Source: Fretibacterium fastidiosum
GTDB lineage: Bacteria > Synergistota > Synergistia > Synergistales > Aminobacteriaceae
Length of the DNA stretch: 64,000 nt
Assembly (NCBI RefSeq): GCF_964642095.1
Contig: NZ_OZ209244.1
Span: forward strand, 310,001 to 374,000
Reading direction: 5' to 3'
In this document: in pieces, positions 7,812 to 15,297 of the stretch
Numbering within the stretch: the first letter of the stretch is position 1
Layout: each line of letters begins with the position of its first letter
Notes under the pieces: generated by a model
What the model was told of the DNA's origin: nothing
The model's database searches: none
What the model saw: the letters and a program-made list of their open reading frames with translations, nothing else
Made by a program: the position numbers and the translations under genes

Positions 7812-8783
7812 TCAGTCCATCCCCCGCCTCAGTACCGCAACCTCGTCAGGAGACAGACCCGTCGCCTGGGATATCTGCTCCGACGTGAAACCCATGCCCA
7901 GCATCCGCTGCGCCGTGGCAGCGATGCCTTCAGCCTTACCTTCAGCCTTACCCCTGGCCTCACCCTCGGCAATCCCTTCGGCCCTGGCGGCCCGGCGGAT
8001 CGTCTCCTCGATCGTCAAATCGTCCACCATCGCCTTGTAACTCAAAATGTAGCGCAGACGTTCCTCCCGGTTCTGCAAAAACAGCCTCTCCAAATCCAGC
8101 GCCTCGCCGATCATCGGATCCTGCACCATCGCCTCAGGCATCTTCTTCGCCTCCATTCCCGCAAGATACATCAGCCAGTACTCCAGACGGTTCCGTGGCG
8201 TCCCCTGACGGACGTACTTCGGCACCTCCAGGTAGACCAGCCTTAAATCCTCGCACAGCCTCTCCCCCGTCTCCTCGTCGCACAGGCTGAACGCCCGGCA
8301 GAAGCGATCTCCCACAAACAGGTTGAACGCCAGAATGTGAATAGAGATCGTCTTTTTCAGGTCCAGGTACGAGTCTCCGGCCCTCAACTGAGAGGCGTGC
8401 AGCGCGCTCAGGTAATAAGTGGAGCGCTGGGGGTAGTCGTTCCGGTTCCTCACCTGCACCTCGACCTCCACCTGCGTGCCGTCCGCCATGTTGGCCACGA
8501 TGTCGAGGTAGACGCTTTTACCGGCCTCCCGCGTGGCGGAGAGCTCTCGATCGGCGTACTCCAGGTCCGTGAAGCCCGCACTCCCGTCCGGGAACACGAG
8601 GGAGTTCACGAGGTCCAAAAACAGGTACTTACGCTCCTCACGGCCAAACAAAAACTTGAAGAATCGGTCGTTGAGGCGGTAGATTTTTCCCCGCGCCAGG
8701 TCCGCCTCGATTTGCCCCTCCGTCACAGGCCCCGACGCCGGACCGATCAGCCCACCGTCGCGCTCCCGCTCTGCGTCCTTCAT
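7812..8783 (-). CDS. Rpn family recombination-promoting nuclease (D), recent paralogue of B
   Basis: A 323-residue PD-(D/E)XK protein nearly identical to gene B through residue 285, so the catalytic residues are the same. It has fewer copies of the Glu/Gly/Ala repeat, which accounts for its being 17 residues shorter. Its tail (ATAQRMLGMGFTSEQISQATGLSPDEV) matches gene A rather than gene B. This pattern of near-identical bodies with different tails points to a duplication followed by tail exchange. The leader, ribosome site and TATAAT are the same as for gene B. Confidence 0.85.
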   Translation of the reverse strand: MKDAERERDGGLIGPASGPVTEGQIEADLARGKIYRLNDRFFKFLFGREERKYLFLDLVNSLVFPDGSAGFTDLEYADRELSATREAGKSVYLDIVANMADGTQVEVEVQVRNRNDYPQRSTYYLSALHASQLRAGDSYLDLKKTISIHILAFNLFVGDRFCRAFSLCDEETGERLCEDLRLVYLEVPKYVRQGTPRNRLEYWLMYLAGMEAKKMPEAMVQDPMIGEALDLERLFLQNREERLRYILSYKAMVDDLTIEETIRRAARAEGIAEGEARGKAEGKAEGIAATAQRMLGMGFTSEQISQATGLSPDEVAVLRRGMD

Positions 8784-8825
8784 GTCTCCGCCTCCTCGCT
8801 AAACGTCCCCTCACTGCCTGACTTT

Positions 8826-8831
8826 ATTATA
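8826..8831 (-). promoter_or_regulatory. -10 box for Rpn gene D
   Basis: TATAAT on the minus strand in a context matching that of gene B. Repeat copy 6 begins 23 bases upstream. Confidence 0.45.
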
Positions 8832-8853
8832 CAATTTGCCCGTTGCGTTCTTT

Positions 8854-9514
8854 GCCTCCCCTGCAAGGGGAGGTGGTTCGCGCCAGCGAACCGGAGGGGT
8901 TCGGCCAGACGACACGACTTACGGACGCCGACAGGCGGCCGGCGTCGTGTCGGTCGGCTGAGGGCGAAGGAAGTCCGGGGGACTTCCGCAGCTCGGCCAG
9001 ACGACCGGCCTCACGCAAGCCGATCTTTCGGGAGGATTGCGGCGGCCGGTCGGTCGGCTGTGCCGAAGCAAGGCAATGGATTGCCTTGTGGAGGCGTTGG
9101 CGGGGAATGTCAGACAGGCGCGTCTTATGAAAAACACTCGCTGCTCCTACACCCCCCTTCGGGGAGCCTTCCGGCTGCCGTTCACTACCGCTCACGGGCC
9201 GTCAGTCCCCTCCCCTCCGCGGCCAAAACAACCCCCCAGCCCCTTACGGGGCAGCCCCCCTTGCAGGGGGGCCTAACAACGCGCTTCTTCTTTTCGCCTC
9301 CCCTGAAAGGGGAGGTGGTTCGCGCCAGCGAACCGGAGGGGTTGGTCCTCAGGTTCGCACTCCCAAAACAACCCCTCAGTCTCGCCCCTGCGGGGCTCGA
9401 CAGCTCCCCTTCCAGGGGAGCCTAATAAACTGGGGCTTAACAACACGCCTCTTCTTTTCGCCTCCCCTAAGGGGAGGCAGGCCCAGCGGGGTTGCCGGGG
9501 GAGCCAAATAAAAC
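8854..9514. repeat. Long mosaic palindromic repeat, copy 6
   Basis: A chain of hairpins without terminal ATACC motifs. In order: CCTCCCC hairpin, GGTTCGC stem, GACACGAC...GTCGTGTC, GAAGTCC-GGG-GGACTTC, CCGGCC...GGCCGG, AAGGCAATGGATTGCCTT, the constant block ending CTTATGAAAAACAC, CGGGGAGCC/GCCGTTC, C-rich hairpins, a second CCTCCCC/GGTTCGC pair and a final CCTCCCCTAAGGGGAGG. It holds no credible gene; open frames through it are repeat-derived. Confidence 0.85.
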
Positions 9515-9535
9515 CGCTCCGGGTCGGGTTTTGCG

Positions 9536-10111
9536 TCAGGGAAGGATATCCGTCAGGTCCTCGTCCGGCGGGTTGTCCGCATCCCGCTCCGGCTCGTCCG
9601 TTGAGGCTTCGTCTTCGGGTTCATCCACGCTGATCGCCTCCGCGATCGGTTCGTCCGCCGAGGCGGGCGCTATCGTCTCCGGGGCGAGGGAACACAACTG
9701 CGGACCCGCTGCGTCGGGGTTGGGTTCGAGGGGAGGGTTGCCCCGCAGGTCGTCGATGAAGTGCTCCAGGGATTGCCTGACCTGCTGAAAGGCTTCCATG
9801 CCCATCAGCTTCTCCGTCCATGGAAGCCGCCGCAGCGTCTCCTCTGGCAGGGCCAGAAGGACCCCGGCTGCCGCGACGATCAGGAGGAGCAGGAGCGCCA
9901 GAAGACAGCCGCACCCTGTGCCCTGACGCTTCCGGACCGGCATCACAGCCTGTGGCTCCCGTCGCGCCGCGCCCTCAAGGCGCGGAACGATGTCGAACCC
10001 CATGTCCAGCAGAAGGTTTTCCCGTGCCGTTGCGTACTCCTCCCCGGTGATGTACTCCTCGTGCAGCAACTCCTCCAGGTCGTCCAGCCTTTGCCTGATG
10101 CCGTCTTTCAT
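9536..10111 (-). CDS. Small single-pass membrane protein, SHOCT-like N-terminus
   Basis: A 191-residue protein of unknown function. Residues 1-40 resemble a SHOCT-type helical hairpin (LDDLEELLHEEYITGEEYATAREN). Residues 62-70 are basic, followed by one hydrophobic span (GCGCLLALLLLLIVAAAGVL, about 67-90). Residues 135-191 are very acidic (DEPEDEASTDEPE). The start follows GAGGAG 11 bases upstream. It lies 105 bases downstream of the AsmA-like gene on the same strand and may share its transcript. Topology is probably N-in. Confidence 0.65.
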   Translation of the reverse strand: MKDGIRQRLDDLEELLHEEYITGEEYATARENLLLDMGFDIVPRLEGAARREPQAVMPVRKRQGTGCGCLLALLLLLIVAAAGVLLALPEETLRRLPWTEKLMGMEAFQQVRQSLEHFIDDLRGNPPLEPNPDAAGPQLCSLAPETIAPASADEPIAEAISVDEPEDEASTDEPERDADNPPDEDLTDILP

Positions 10112-10144
10112 GCGTCAACCCGCTCCTCGTTCTCATAAGCCAGG

Positions 10145-10176
10145 AGGGACGGGCGATCCCGCCCGTCCCTTTGTTT
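10145..10176. terminator. Hairpin between the AsmA-like gene and the small membrane protein
   Basis: GGGACGGGCG-ATCC-CGCCCGTCCC is followed by TTTGTTTT on the plus strand, although no plus-strand gene ends here. On the minus strand it has no T-run, so its role is unclear. Confidence 0.35.
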
Positions 10177-10215
10177 TATCCAGGGGTTCCCCTGTGCCTT
10201 AAACCGTTTGGACGC

Positions 10216-13200
10216 TCAGTTGAACAAACCCTCCAACCCCTTCTTCAGCTCTTTACCCAGTTCCTCTTTCAACTGGTCCTTGATCCGGTCGCCCTGGCTC
10301 TTTTGAGCCTCGCCGTCTGGCGAGGCAGGGTGCTGGCCCTGGCCTTCGTTCCCCGATGGAATGATGGCGTCCAGAACCCGGTCCGCTATCCGGTCCACGG
10401 CGTCCTTGGTCTCCGGCGCCTCGGGCTGAGGCGTTGGCGTTTCTACACTGGGCTGCGGCGCTGGTGTCTCTACGCTGGGTTGAGGTGCCGGGGTGCCCTG
10501 ATCCACGCTCGTCGCCGTGACCGCCGCGCTCTGCGACTCGTCCTTCAGCGTGGAGGCCCCGATCTTGAGGTCCTTCACGGAGGGCGCGTCCACCTTGCCC
10601 TTCAGCGTCAGGGTGACGGTACGGAAGTCCGCCCGTGCGCCGCCCTTCTGAGCCCCTTCAAGCCCCCCGCCGAGCGCCTGTTTCAGGGTGTCGGCAACGT
10701 TTGCGCCGCCCTCCAGCAGTCCGCCCAGGGCGCCCGTGCCACCGCCCGTCAGCGCGTTGACGAGCTGGTAGTTCACCATGAGCTCAATGGGGACGTTGAG
10801 CGTCTTGTCGAAGTTGACCACGCCGTCGGAGGCGATCCTCGCGTAGCGGTACAACGGGTCGCGCTCCGGGGCCGTCGCCTCTGCGCCGGCGTGAAGGATC
10901 AGCTTGCCCGTCTTGACGGTGAAGGGCGCCTTGACGCTGACGTAGCGGATGCCTTGCGTGCCGTAGAGGCGCGTCACGATGTCCAGACCGCTGAAGCCCG
11001 TAACGGCTCCCTCGCCCATGGTGAACTGGCCCGTGCCGGCGTAGCTCAGGCCCTTCGCCGCGCTTCCGTTGAGCTTCAGGCTGAGCTGCCCTCTGCCCGA
11101 AACCTTGCCGCTCAGGCCGCCCGTCACGTCTTGAAGCAGCGCGTTCACGTCCACTTCGTCGGCGGAGAGCTCGTCGCTGAACTTCAGGGACCCCGTATCG
11201 AAGCTCAGGCTGTTCCTGGCGCTGCCTCCGTAGAGCTTTGCCGTGCCTCCGGATGAGGCGAAGGTGGCCCCGCTGTAGGAGAGGGGCAGGTTGACCTCCG
11301 TCAGGTTCAGGCCAAAGGCCTTCAGGGCGGGAGAGGTGAGGGCCCCCTTGCCGGAGAATCCGCCCGAACCGCCCGTCACGTTGAAGGTCAGGTCCGCCTT
11401 GCCGCTGATCTGCCCTGCGGCGTCCGGGTAGTCCTTCGTCAGGGCCGCCAGGTCCAGAGCCGTGCCTTGAATGGAGAGGTTGGCGGACAAGGGGGCGAAC
11501 TGCACCGTGCCGGAGGCGCTGAGGGGCGCGCCACCCGCCTCCGCCTTGAAGGCGTTGATCTTCAGTTCCTTTTGCGTCCCCGAGGCGTCGGCCGTCAGGT
11601 TCGTCAGGGTGAGCCCCTGGGCCGTGACGGAGGGCGCGCTGCCGTTGAAGCTGAAGGTCGGCGCTCCCACCGTCCCGCCGATGCCGACGCTGCCCGTCAG
11701 GACGCCCTTCAGGCCCAGCCCCGACGCCTGGGCCAGAGGCTTCAGGTCCAGGCGGTCCAGGTTGAAGGTCAGGTTCAGCCTGGAATCGGGCGAGGACCCC
11801 GCCGTTCCGCTGCCCGTGATGGAGCCGCCGCCGCTTCGGGCGCCGAAGCCGGCCAGGCTGATGGCGTCCCCGGCCTTGCTCACCTTCGCCGTCACGTCCG
11901 TGAGGGTCGTCCCCGACGCCTCCACGCTGGCCGCGCGGGCGCTCAGCTCCAGCCGGTTCAACGCCGCAATTCCGCCGTCGAGGGCCGTGGAGAGCTCCAG
12001 GCCGCGAACCGTCAGAAGGTTCATGGCGGAGAGGTTGGCGCTGGAGGCCACCAGGTCGACGTGGGGAGCCGGCAGGCGCCCCGTCAGCTTGATGCCCGCG
12101 CTCACGTTCCCCTTCAGGGAGTAATCGCGCACCTGAGGCGCCAGGACCTCCAGCGCCGCCGGCGCGATGGTGAGCGTCGCGCTCATGTCGATGGGCGGCC
12201 TGGCGGAGGTCAGGGGGCCCAGTCGGCCCGCGAGGTTCACGGGCATTCCGTTCAGCGTGCCGGAGCTCTTCTGGATGGTCAGCGTCCCTCCGGCGTAGGC
12301 GAAGCTCACGGAGGGCTTGTCCAGCGCATAGGGCTGGCCCGAAAGCTTCGCGGAGACCGCAGGGCTCTCGATCGTTCCGCTGATGGAGGGGCTGGAGGTG
12401 CCGCCGCGGATGACGAGCCGCGTCGTGACCTGCCCCGCCAGGTCGTACTGCGACGCGCCGGGGATCATTGCGGCGACGCGGGCCAGGTCCAGGCCCTGAA
12501 GCGTGGCCTTGAGGTCCATCCTGGGGCCCGTCAGGAGCGAGGCGACCTTGCCGTTCAGGAAGCCCTTCGCCCCCTCGAAGTTGAACTTGCCGTCCAGGGT
12601 GGCGCTGTCGCTGTTGGCGAGCTTCAGCTGGGCCCTGACGTCCGTCGCCGTCCGGCCCCGCCAGCTCACCCTGGGGGCCGTCAGGTTCACGGCGCCGCTC
12701 AGGGCCTTCAGGGGGCCCTGGATGTTGGCTCTGAAGGATGAAACGCGCCCGCCCAGCCCCGCGAGGGCCGGGAAGGTCTTCTCCAGCCCCTCCAGCGCGG
12801 CGTCCGTCCCCTCCAGCTTGATCATGACGGAGGGTCCTTTCCCCTCCTGAACGTTGACGGCCGCGGCGCCCGTGATGGGGACGTTCAGGGCCGAGGCGTC
12901 GATGTTGCTGATGGAGATGCGCCCTCCGCTGTAGTCCACGTTGGCCGCCACCCGCTCCACGGGGTAGCCTCCCAGCCGGGTGCCTCGGTAGTTCACGGTA
13001 CTCGTGACCTTGAGCGCCGCGATCGTGCCGCTGGCCTCGACGCTGAGGTTTGCCGTCCCGCTGTAATCGTTCGAGTCCAGCGCGGGCAGGAGCGCCATGA
13101 GTTCCTGGAGGTCCAGGCCCTGTACGGCGCCCTGCAGGTCGAGCGTCGTGGCCGTGTTCTGCTCCGAGAGGGGGTGGATGCCGCCCGTCACGCTGATCTT

Positions 13201-13863
13201 CCCCCGGCCGAAGCTCACGTTGGAGCGGTTGATGCCGATCGTCGTGCCGCCCGACACGTCCAGGTTCGCATCCCCCCGCACCGGGACGCCGTTTACCGTG
13301 CCGTCCGCATCGACGTCCAGGTTCCCGCCGTGGACGTTCGCCCCGACCTCCTTCACCTGGACGACGCCCCACTTCGACGTGAAGCGGCTGTCCGTCAGGC
13401 TGATGCGGTCCAGGGGGACCTCGCCGCCGCCGCTCCCGCCCTGGGGAAGCTCAAGCTTCCGGACCTCATCGAGGAGCTGGTCGAGGTCCATGTCCACCCC
13501 GCCGACCGACAGGTTCGCCAGCCGCAGTGACCCCCTCAGGAGCGCCGAGAAGTTCAGGCTGGCGGAGAGGGACCGCGCGGAGAGGAGCCGATCCCCGCTC
13601 TCGGTGGCGACGGAGAAGTCGGAGATTCGGTAGCCCTTCAGGGGGTTCCCGCTGACGCCCTCGGCCGTCAGCTCCAGCCGGGCCTGCTTCTTCAACTGCT
13701 CCTTTGCGACGCCGAGGATCAGGTCGCCCCCGATGTCAACGAAGGACAGGATGCCTCCTATGACGGCAAGCAGGGCGACGAGGCCAAGGAGAAATTTGAC
13801 GACGCCGTGCCCTCCTCCCCTCGCTGTCCTCCGGCCGGGCCTTGCGCGTGCTCCGTCTCCCAT
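10216..13863 (-). CDS. AsmA/TamB-like envelope protein
   Basis: A 1215-residue protein. A basic N-terminus and one membrane anchor (VVKFLLGLVALLAVIGGIL, about 20-40) precede a very long, regular beta-rich region with repeated DLS/LNL/GxxSG units. This is the architecture of AsmA/TamB-type proteins, which bridge the periplasm and are linked to lipid or outer-membrane protein transport. The AsmA-like C-terminal signature lies near residues 880-1040 (VDVNALLQDVTGGLSGKVSG, GTGQFTMGEGAVTGF). A Pro-rich linker (three tandem copies of a PQPSVETPAP-type unit) and a basic helix close the protein. ATG 13863 has GGGGAG 8 bases upstream; the earlier in-frame ATG at 13893 has none. Which AsmA-clade subfamily it belongs to is undecided. 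Confidence 0.8.
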   Translation of the reverse strand: MGDGARARPGRRTARGGGHGVVKFLLGLVALLAVIGGILSFVDIGGDLILGVAKEQLKKQARLELTAEGVSGNPLKGYRISDFSVATESGDRLLSARSLSASLNFSALLRGSLRLANLSVGGVDMDLDQLLDEVRKLELPQGGSGGGEVPLDRISLTDSRFTSKWGVVQVKEVGANVHGGNLDVDADGTVNGVPVRGDANLDVSGGTTIGINRSNVSFGRGKISVTGGIHPLSEQNTATTLDLQGAVQGLDLQELMALLPALDSNDYSGTANLSVEASGTIAALKVTSTVNYRGTRLGGYPVERVAANVDYSGGRISISNIDASALNVPITGAAAVNVQEGKGPSVMIKLEGTDAALEGLEKTFPALAGLGGRVSSFRANIQGPLKALSGAVNLTAPRVSWRGRTATDVRAQLKLANSDSATLDGKFNFEGAKGFLNGKVASLLTGPRMDLKATLQGLDLARVAAMIPGASQYDLAGQVTTRLVIRGGTSSPSISGTIESPAVSAKLSGQPYALDKPSVSFAYAGGTLTIQKSSGTLNGMPVNLAGRLGPLTSARPPIDMSATLTIAPAALEVLAPQVRDYSLKGNVSAGIKLTGRLPAPHVDLVASSANLSAMNLLTVRGLELSTALDGGIAALNRLELSARAASVEASGTTLTDVTAKVSKAGDAISLAGFGARSGGGSITGSGTAGSSPDSRLNLTFNLDRLDLKPLAQASGLGLKGVLTGSVGIGGTVGAPTFSFNGSAPSVTAQGLTLTNLTADASGTQKELKINAFKAEAGGAPLSASGTVQFAPLSANLSIQGTALDLAALTKDYPDAAGQISGKADLTFNVTGGSGGFSGKGALTSPALKAFGLNLTEVNLPLSYSGATFASSGGTAKLYGGSARNSLSFDTGSLKFSDELSADEVDVNALLQDVTGGLSGKVSGRGQLSLKLNGSAAKGLSYAGTGQFTMGEGAVTGFSGLDIVTRLYGTQGIRYVSVKAPFTVKTGKLILHAGAEATAPERDPLYRYARIASDGVVNFDKTLNVPIELMVNYQLVNALTGGGTGALGGLLEGGANVADTLKQALGGGLEGAQKGGARADFRTVTLTLKGKVDAPSVKDLKIGASTLKDESQSAAVTATSVDQGTPAPQPSVETPAPQPSVETPTPQPEAPETKDAVDRIADRVLDAIIPSGNEGQGQHPASPDGEAQKSQGDRIKDQLKEELGKELKKGLEGLFN

Positions 13864-14230
13864 GAAACGCACTCCCCTTCGTGAAATAATCATGGATCGC
13901 GCCGCGCCGTGAACGCGGCGTTCGATTGCTTAACCATTCAATAATAGGACGAAATGCCGTAAATGCCATCCGTGAAAAACATCAGGCGGGAGCGTCGGGG
14001 CCGCCGGGCGGCTCATCCGGGGGCGGAGGAGGCCGTTTCGGCGCGAGGCCCGGCAGGAGTTTCACCAGAGGCCCGCCCGTTGAACGGCATCAACGTTAAC
14101 TGCATAAGCAATTATCTCGTTGTCACCATGTTATTATATAGGGGCGTGACGGGGGGACACTCCTGAGACACTTTCTGAGAAAATGCAGTGCCGCCGGATG
14201 CTGCTGAATTTTGAGGAGGGGGATTTTAGG
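13864..14230. other. Divergent intergenic region, AsmA-like gene / XRE gene
   Basis: No gene is visible. The stretch 14085-14145 is locally AT-rich and contains GTTAAC, TTGTCA and TTATTATATA, plausible promoter or operator sequence for the XRE-ImmA pair. I cannot fix a spacing that satisfies a standard promoter. Confidence 0.4.
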
Positions 14231-14653
14231 ATGGCTTCGATCGGCGCCAACATCAAGGCGCGCCGCCGGGCGCTGGGCATGAACCAGGAGGAGCTGGCCA
14301 GGAAGCTGGGGGTGACGCAGGCGAACATCAGCCGCATCGAGTCGAGCGTCAAGGGGCTCAGCTCGGACATGCTGCTGCCCATCGCCTCGGCGCTCTCCTG
14401 CGACGTGCGGGAGCTCCTGGGGCTGAAGTGCGACGACAGGACGGAGCTCTCGGCGCTGGGCGAGGACGCCCGCACCTTCGTGACCCGAACGCTCGAGAAC
14501 GACCCGCAGCTGGCCCTGTACCTTCGCAGCTTCGTGAAGGACCAGGACTCCTTCACGGAGGAGGACTGGAAGTTCCTGGCCTCGAGCCTGAGGCTGGCCC
14601 TGGGCTATGCCGTGGACGCCATCAAGACGCGTCGCGTCCGGGACGGGTTTTGA
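14231..14653 (+). CDS. XRE-family helix-turn-helix regulator
   Basis: A 140-residue DNA-binding protein. The HTH_XRE domain spans residues 1-62 (IGANIKARRRALGMNQEEL, recognition helix region VTQANISRIESSVKGLSS). The C-terminal 75 residues are an all-helical extension of unknown fold. I chose the ATG at 14231, preceded by GAGGAGGGG; the longer start at 14183 adds 16 residues with no motif. The next gene starts 5 bases after its stop and encodes an ImmA/IrrE protease, a pairing typical of mobile-element or stress regulators where the protease cleaves the repressor. Here the partner is frameshifted. Confidence 0.85.
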   Translation: MASIGANIKARRRALGMNQEELARKLGVTQANISRIESSVKGLSSDMLLPIASALSCDVRELLGLKCDDRTELSALGEDARTFVTRTLENDPQLALYLRSFVKDQDSFTEEDWKFLASSLRLALGYAVDAIKTRRVRDGF

Positions 14654-14658
14654 AGGCG

Positions 14659-15191
14659 ATGTTCCAGGATGGGCTTTTGGGCCCTGCGCGGGAGGCTGCG
14701 GCGTCCCTCCTGCGATCGACGATGCCGCGGATGTCCGCGCCACCGGTGAGCTTGAGCGTCATCTGCGACCACCTGGACATCGAGGTTTACGCCCAGCCCT
14801 GCGACGCCTTCGGGGCGCTTTTGGCGGAGGTTCGGGGACGGCGGGTCCTGATGGTCAACACCTCGATCCCCCTCGTCCGGGCGCGCTTCTCCATCGCCCA
14901 CGAGCTGGGACACGCCCTCCTGGGGCACCGCTCCGCCCTGGAGCGGCCCTCCCTGTCGGACGAGCGGCAGGACGCCAGGCCGACCTCTTCGCGGCGGAGC
15001 TCCTGATGCCCCTTGCGATGGTCGCCGCCGAGGCCGGAGCCGGCCCGGAGGCGCTTGCCCGGCGCTATCGGGTGTCCCGTCAGGCCATGGCGCTGCGGCT
15101 TCGCTCCATCTCCGCCCTCGTGAGGGCCGAACGCCCCGATCCGCTCACGGCGGCGCTCTCCTGCGGCGGAACGTTTTGTCCGTCGGCCTGA
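14659..15191 (+). pseudogene. ImmA/IrrE family metallo-endopeptidase, frameshifted
   Basis: The first part (14659 to about 14975) encodes a zinc-peptidase core with FSIAHELGHALLGH (the HExxH motif) and would stop at 15006. The expected continuation, QADLFAAELLMPLAMV then YRVSRQAMALRLRSIS, lies in another plus-strand frame and runs to 15191. The two halves join if one base is missing near 14965-14985. The family's third zinc ligand comes from the ADLFAAELLMP helix, so the shifted product would lose it. It is either a pseudogene or a sequencing error. It normally acts on the XRE repressor encoded just upstream. Confidence 0.8.
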
Positions 15192-15297
15192 ACGGGGCCT
15201 GTCCGTTTTGACGATTTGGTGCGATAATAAACAATTCACCCATATCTTTGGAGGTGGCCCGCGAGGTCGGGCGCCTCTGCCGAGGAGGTCCGTTTGG

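Noticed and set aside
8854..9514. CRISPR array
   Set aside because: Repeated units are hairpin modules with repeated 'spacers' too; unit lengths vary and no cas gene is in the window.
10784..13372. Very long overlapping frames antisense or alternate to the AsmA-like gene (also at 19248-22622, 29130-31283, 54552-56663)
   Set aside because: Arg/Gly/Pro/His-rich translations without domains, each covering a well-supported gene in another frame; expected in GC-rich DNA.
14659..15006. Selenocysteine decoding of the TGA that ends the first half of the ImmA/IrrE gene
   Set aside because: The downstream homologous sequence is in a different frame, so read-through of TGA would not join the halves; a base shift is needed.
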